DNA from: Taklimakanibacter lacteus
GTDB lineage: Bacteria; Pseudomonadota; Alphaproteobacteria; Rhizobiales; Aestuariivirgaceae
Assembly (NCBI GenBank): GCA_003576695.1
Contig: QOZQ01000007.1
Coordinates: 259,277 to 323,276, forward strand
Direction: 5' to 3'
DNA: 64,000 nt
The position numbers were made by a program, and so were the translations under genes. Shown here piece by piece: positions 61,895 through 64,000 of the stretch. The notes below the pieces were generated by a model, which worked only from the letters and a program-made list of their open reading frames with translations, was not told the origin of the DNA and did no database searches. Every line of letters begins with the position of its first letter. Position 1 is the first letter of the stretch.

Positions 61895-62341
61895 TCACTT
61901 ATAGAAACGGGTGTCGAGGCGCGACGACACAACGAGACGGTCGAGACAGCTTTCCGGCGTCGCCTCGGGCGCGCAGCTCGCGACGTCATTCAGGAGCACG
62001 CCGGAAATCTCCGCGCAGGGCACGTCGATCGCGAATATCTTCACGCTGGTCTTGTTGGTCCTGACCGGCCCCATCTCGGCGATCAGCCGCTTGGCGATGC
62101 CGCCGTCCTTGCCGAACACGATGAGATCGGCCTTCAGCGATTGGAGCGGCTTGCCGGCCTTCTCCTCGATCAGGAAATAGGCCTGGCACCTGGCGCCCGC
62201 CGCCTCGAGCTTGTTGAGCTCGAGCTTCAGGTCGTCCTTGGCTGAAGCCGGGGCCGACATCAGGGGAAGCGCCAGAAAAGCGCCGAGCAGGCCCATCATC
62301 AAGGGTCCCGGACGGCGCTGCCTAATGTCGGCTAAGTACAT
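61895..62341 (-). CDS. Hypothetical secreted protein upstream of exbB
   Basis: A 148-aa protein I do not recognise. The N-terminus has a basic stretch and a hydrophobic signal peptide (GPLMMGLLGAFLALPLMSAPASA), so it is probably periplasmic. The mature part has four Cys (ARCQAYF, VPCAEI and two in ASCAPEATPESCLD), enough for two disulfides. It ends 9 nt before the exbB start on the same strand, so it is probably part of the TonB operon and may assist iron or B12 uptake (inference). Confidence 0.7.
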   Translation of the reverse strand: MYLADIRQRRPGPLMMGLLGAFLALPLMSAPASAKDDLKLELNKLEAAGARCQAYFLIEEKAGKPLQSLKADLIVFGKDGGIAKRLIAEMGPVRTNKTSVKIFAIDVPCAEISGVLLNDVASCAPEATPESCLDRLVVSSRLDTRFYK

Positions 62342-62402
62342 GCCAAACCTTGCGAAAATGATCCGATATCGTCGCTGGGTTTGGGGCCTGGCTATGGCGC
62401 GG

Positions 62403-62430
62403 ATACTAAATACCCGACTTGCTGAGTCAA
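62403..62430 (-). promoter_or_regulatory. Sigma-70-like promoter of the TonB operon
   Basis: On the minus strand TTGACT (62430-62425) and TAGTAT (62408-62403) are spaced by 16 nt, 62 nt upstream of the hypothetical protein's start (62341). No clear Fur, Irr or RirA-type box was recognised, though TGACTCAGCA at 62429-62420 is a near-palindrome over the -35 region. Confidence 0.55.
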
Positions 62431-62467
62431 GTTTTCTATTGGTCGCAGGGCAAGACCGAAATCGCCG

Positions 62468-63226
62468 CTATTTCCGCGGGAAGCGCAGAAGATAAGTGTC
62501 CATGATCCAGCCCTTTGCGGCGCGCGCCTCGGCCCGGGCCTCCACGATCCGCGGGGCGACATCCCTGAGCTTGCCGGCAATCAGGATCTCGCTCTTGGTG
62601 CCGAGATAAGCGCCCCAGTAGATTTCCGCCTCCGGATCGGCGGTGAGGAAGGCATTCTGGCTGTCGAGCATGATGACGGCGTTATGCACGCCCTGGGGCA
62701 GCCCCTCCGCCAGCTTGCGCCCGGTGGTGATGTGGATCGCCTCGCCGATCCGGTTGATCGGCAGCCGGTGGCGCGCCACCAGCGCCTGCACGGCGCTGAT
62801 GCCGGGAATGACCTTGTAGGTGAAGGCGACGCGATTTCTCGCCTTGATCAGCTCGATGATGCGGATGGTGCTGTCATAGAGCGTGGGATCGCCCCAGACG
62901 AGGAAGCCGCCGCACCCGTCCTCGGCCAGCTCGTCCAGCATCATCTGCTCGAAGATCTCAGCCCGCTTCTGGTACCAGTTCTCGACGGCGGAGGCATAGG
63001 CCTCGGCCTTGCGGTCGCGCTCGGGATCGGGCGCCTCGACGATGCGGAACGACTGGTCCTCGATATATCGGCGGCACAGCTCCTTGCGCAGCGCCACCAA
63101 CTCGTCCTTCTCCTCGCCCTTGTCGATGATGAAGAAGACGTCGACCTCGTTCAGCGCGTTGACCGCCTGAATGGTGATGAAATCGGGGTCGCCGGCGCCG
63201 ATGCCGATGACGAGGAGCTTGCGCAT
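62468..63226 (-). CDS. cobF: Precorrin-6A synthase (deacetylating), CobF
   Basis: A 252-aa SAM-dependent corrin C1-methyltransferase. The N-terminal GIGAGDPDFITIQAVNALNEVDVFF, the VWGDPTLYDSTIRIIELI motif and VIPGISAVQALVARHRLPINRIGEAIHI are characteristic of CobF. It methylates C1 of precorrin-5 with loss of acetate in the aerobic (oxygen-dependent) cobalamin route. It stands alone here without other cob genes. Its nearness to tonB-exbBD may be chance or may reflect corrinoid uptake. Confidence 0.92.
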   Translation of the reverse strand: MRKLLVIGIGAGDPDFITIQAVNALNEVDVFFIIDKGEEKDELVALRKELCRRYIEDQSFRIVEAPDPERDRKAEAYASAVENWYQKRAEIFEQMMLDELAEDGCGGFLVWGDPTLYDSTIRIIELIKARNRVAFTYKVIPGISAVQALVARHRLPINRIGEAIHITTGRKLAEGLPQGVHNAVIMLDSQNAFLTADPEAEIYWGAYLGTKSEILIAGKLRDVAPRIVEARAEARAAKGWIMDTYLLRFPRK

Positions 63227-63289
63227 GGGGATGAGCCTTTCAGCCCTTCCTTTGCCGGGTAGCGCCGGTCCTCGTCAACGCCTTCCCTT

Positions 63290-64000
63290 CTACGAAGACG
63301 ATGCCGGCGCACCGATCCGCGCCGCCAGCGGCGCGTTGCCCGGCCCCGGATCGGCAGCCGGGGTGATGTCGCGGAAATAGGCGGCATAGCGCGGATCGCC
63401 ATAATCCATGCCTTCGCTGCCATAGAGCTTGAGCTTCTCCATATCCGCCTTGTTGAGGATGATGCCGAGGCATTTCTTGCCGACGGCCTGGTCGGCAAAG
63501 AGCTTCGCCTGCACCGTCGCCCGCGCCGTGCGGCCCCATTCGACCACGCAGGCATAGCCGTCGACATAGGGCGTCACGGCGCGCACATCGACGACCGGCG
63601 CCAGCGGCGGCAGGTCGAGAACGATATAGTCGAAGGCAGCCTTGGCCTCCTCGAGCAGGCCTGCCATTTCGCGCGATGCCAGCAATTCGGAGGTCAGCGG
63701 AACATCGCGGCGCGAGACCGCCGGCAGCATGGCCAGATGGGTGCGCTCCTCGAACAGAAGCAGGTCCTTGAGCGAGGCCTTGTCGATGACGAATTCGGCG
63801 AGACCGGCTTGCGCATTGGGCGCTACCGCGCGGGTGAGCGAGGGATTGCGCAAATCGGCATCGATCAGCAAGGTGCGCGCCTTCTGGCTGGCGAGCAGGC
63901 GGGCGAAATTGATGGCGATCGTCGATTTTCCCTCGCCCGGCAGCACCGAGGTGACGCCGATGACCTTGGGCTTCTCGCGGCCGAGCGACAGGTCGGCGGC
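63290..64000 (-). CDS. Exopolysaccharide chain-length/BY-kinase-type protein (ExoP/Wzc-like), N-terminus beyond window
   Basis: The C-terminal part of a Wzc/ExoP-like ATPase. Walker A (SVLPGEGKST at about 63926-63955), A' (LLIDADLRNPSL) and Walker B (YIVLDLPP) are in the order of bacterial tyrosine kinases. The frame is open through the right edge, so the N-terminal Wzz chain-length domain lies outside. The C-terminus has several tyrosines (LYGSEGMDYGDPRYAAYF), possibly an autophosphorylation cluster, though less dense than in Wzc. It controls the length and export of an exopolysaccharide. Transcribed towards cobF with a 63-nt gap. Confidence 0.82.
   Translation of the reverse strand, partial: AADLSLGREKPKVIGVTSVLPGEGKSTIAINFARLLASQKARTLLIDADLRNPSLTRAVAPNAQAGLAEFVIDKASLKDLLLFEERTHLAMLPAVSRRDVPLTSELLASREMAGLLEEAKAAFDYIVLDLPPLAPVVDVRAVTPYVDGYACVVEWGRTARATVQAKLFADQAVGKKCLGIILNKADMEKLKLYGSEGMDYGDPRYAAYFRDITPAADPGPGNAPLAARIGAPASSS

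Noticed and set aside
1-64000. Genomic island or prophage insertion
   Set aside because: No integrase, transposase, phage gene, tRNA-bounded direct repeat or clear composition break was seen; the accessory character comes only from catabolic gene content.

Overview
The window is about 63% GC and carries 61 protein genes with short intergenic gaps, frequent ATGA and TAATG overlaps, and a heavy load of periplasmic-binding-protein importers. It also has CobF of the aerobic cobalamin route. Together these suggest the chromosome or a megaplasmid of a soil or plant-associated alphaproteobacterium, probably Hyphomicrobiales (rhizobia and relatives). I see no rRNA, tRNA, transposase, integrase, phage gene or CRISPR array. 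Almost everything is uptake and catabolism, with one toxin-antitoxin pair and a TonB system at the right end.

Layout. (1) 1-8370, minus strand: a hydroxyproline-type operon. An FCD-GntR regulator with a 28-bp operator over its own start is followed by a 4-hydroxyproline epimerase-type enzyme, a polar amino-acid importer (SBP, permease, ATPase), an alpha-ketoglutarate semialdehyde dehydrogenase-like ALDH, a second ALDH and a GMC oxidoreductase cut by the left edge. (2) 8460-17697: xylulokinase, transketolase and an internally deleted ABC ATPase on the minus strand, divergent from a CUT1 sugar importer with an FGGY kinase. (3) 17815-21187: a DhnA-type class I aldolase-like protein divergent from an ADP-dependent-kinase-like protein and a DeoR regulator. 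(4) 21285-28269: an HpaB-type monooxygenase, M20 deacylase, RidA, DUF1028 and LysR cluster, then a MurA-type enolpyruvyl transferase with Asp at the usual catalytic Cys, and an aldose-1-epimerase-like protein. (5) 28397-37290: a Rieske oxygenase facing a CUT2 importer operon that also carries an M20 hydrolase and a DUF1989 protein, under a divergent IclR. (6) 37545-43507: LacI and a second CUT2 importer. (7) 43543-46233: a HigBA-like toxin-antitoxin pair and a copper amine oxidase. (8) 46405-52748: GntR, a PLP gamma/beta-lyase and a CUT1 importer. (9) 52925-59846: SorC, a polyol-type CUT1 importer and two SDR dehydrogenases. (10) 59851-64000, minus strand: tonB-exbD-exbB, a secreted hypothetical protein, cobF and the C-terminal part of a BY-kinase/chain-length protein.

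How it works together. Six importers are each paired with their own regulator and first catabolic enzymes, so the region reads as a stack of nutrient-acquisition modules for amino acids, sugars, polyols and N-acyl or amine compounds. All six solute-binding-protein genes are followed by a stem-loop before the next transporter gene, a repeated regulatory layout. Several intergenic palindromic elements form composite inverted modules, and one supplies the Shine-Dalgarno sequence of a permease.

Best candidates for new biology: the ADP-kinase/aldolase/DeoR locus; the importer that has only an internally deleted ATPase beside it; the CUT2-M20-DUF1989 operon; the HpaB-M20-RidA-DUF1028 cluster; and the Asp-type MurA paralogue. 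All functions are read from sequence motifs and gene context only; no database search was run.
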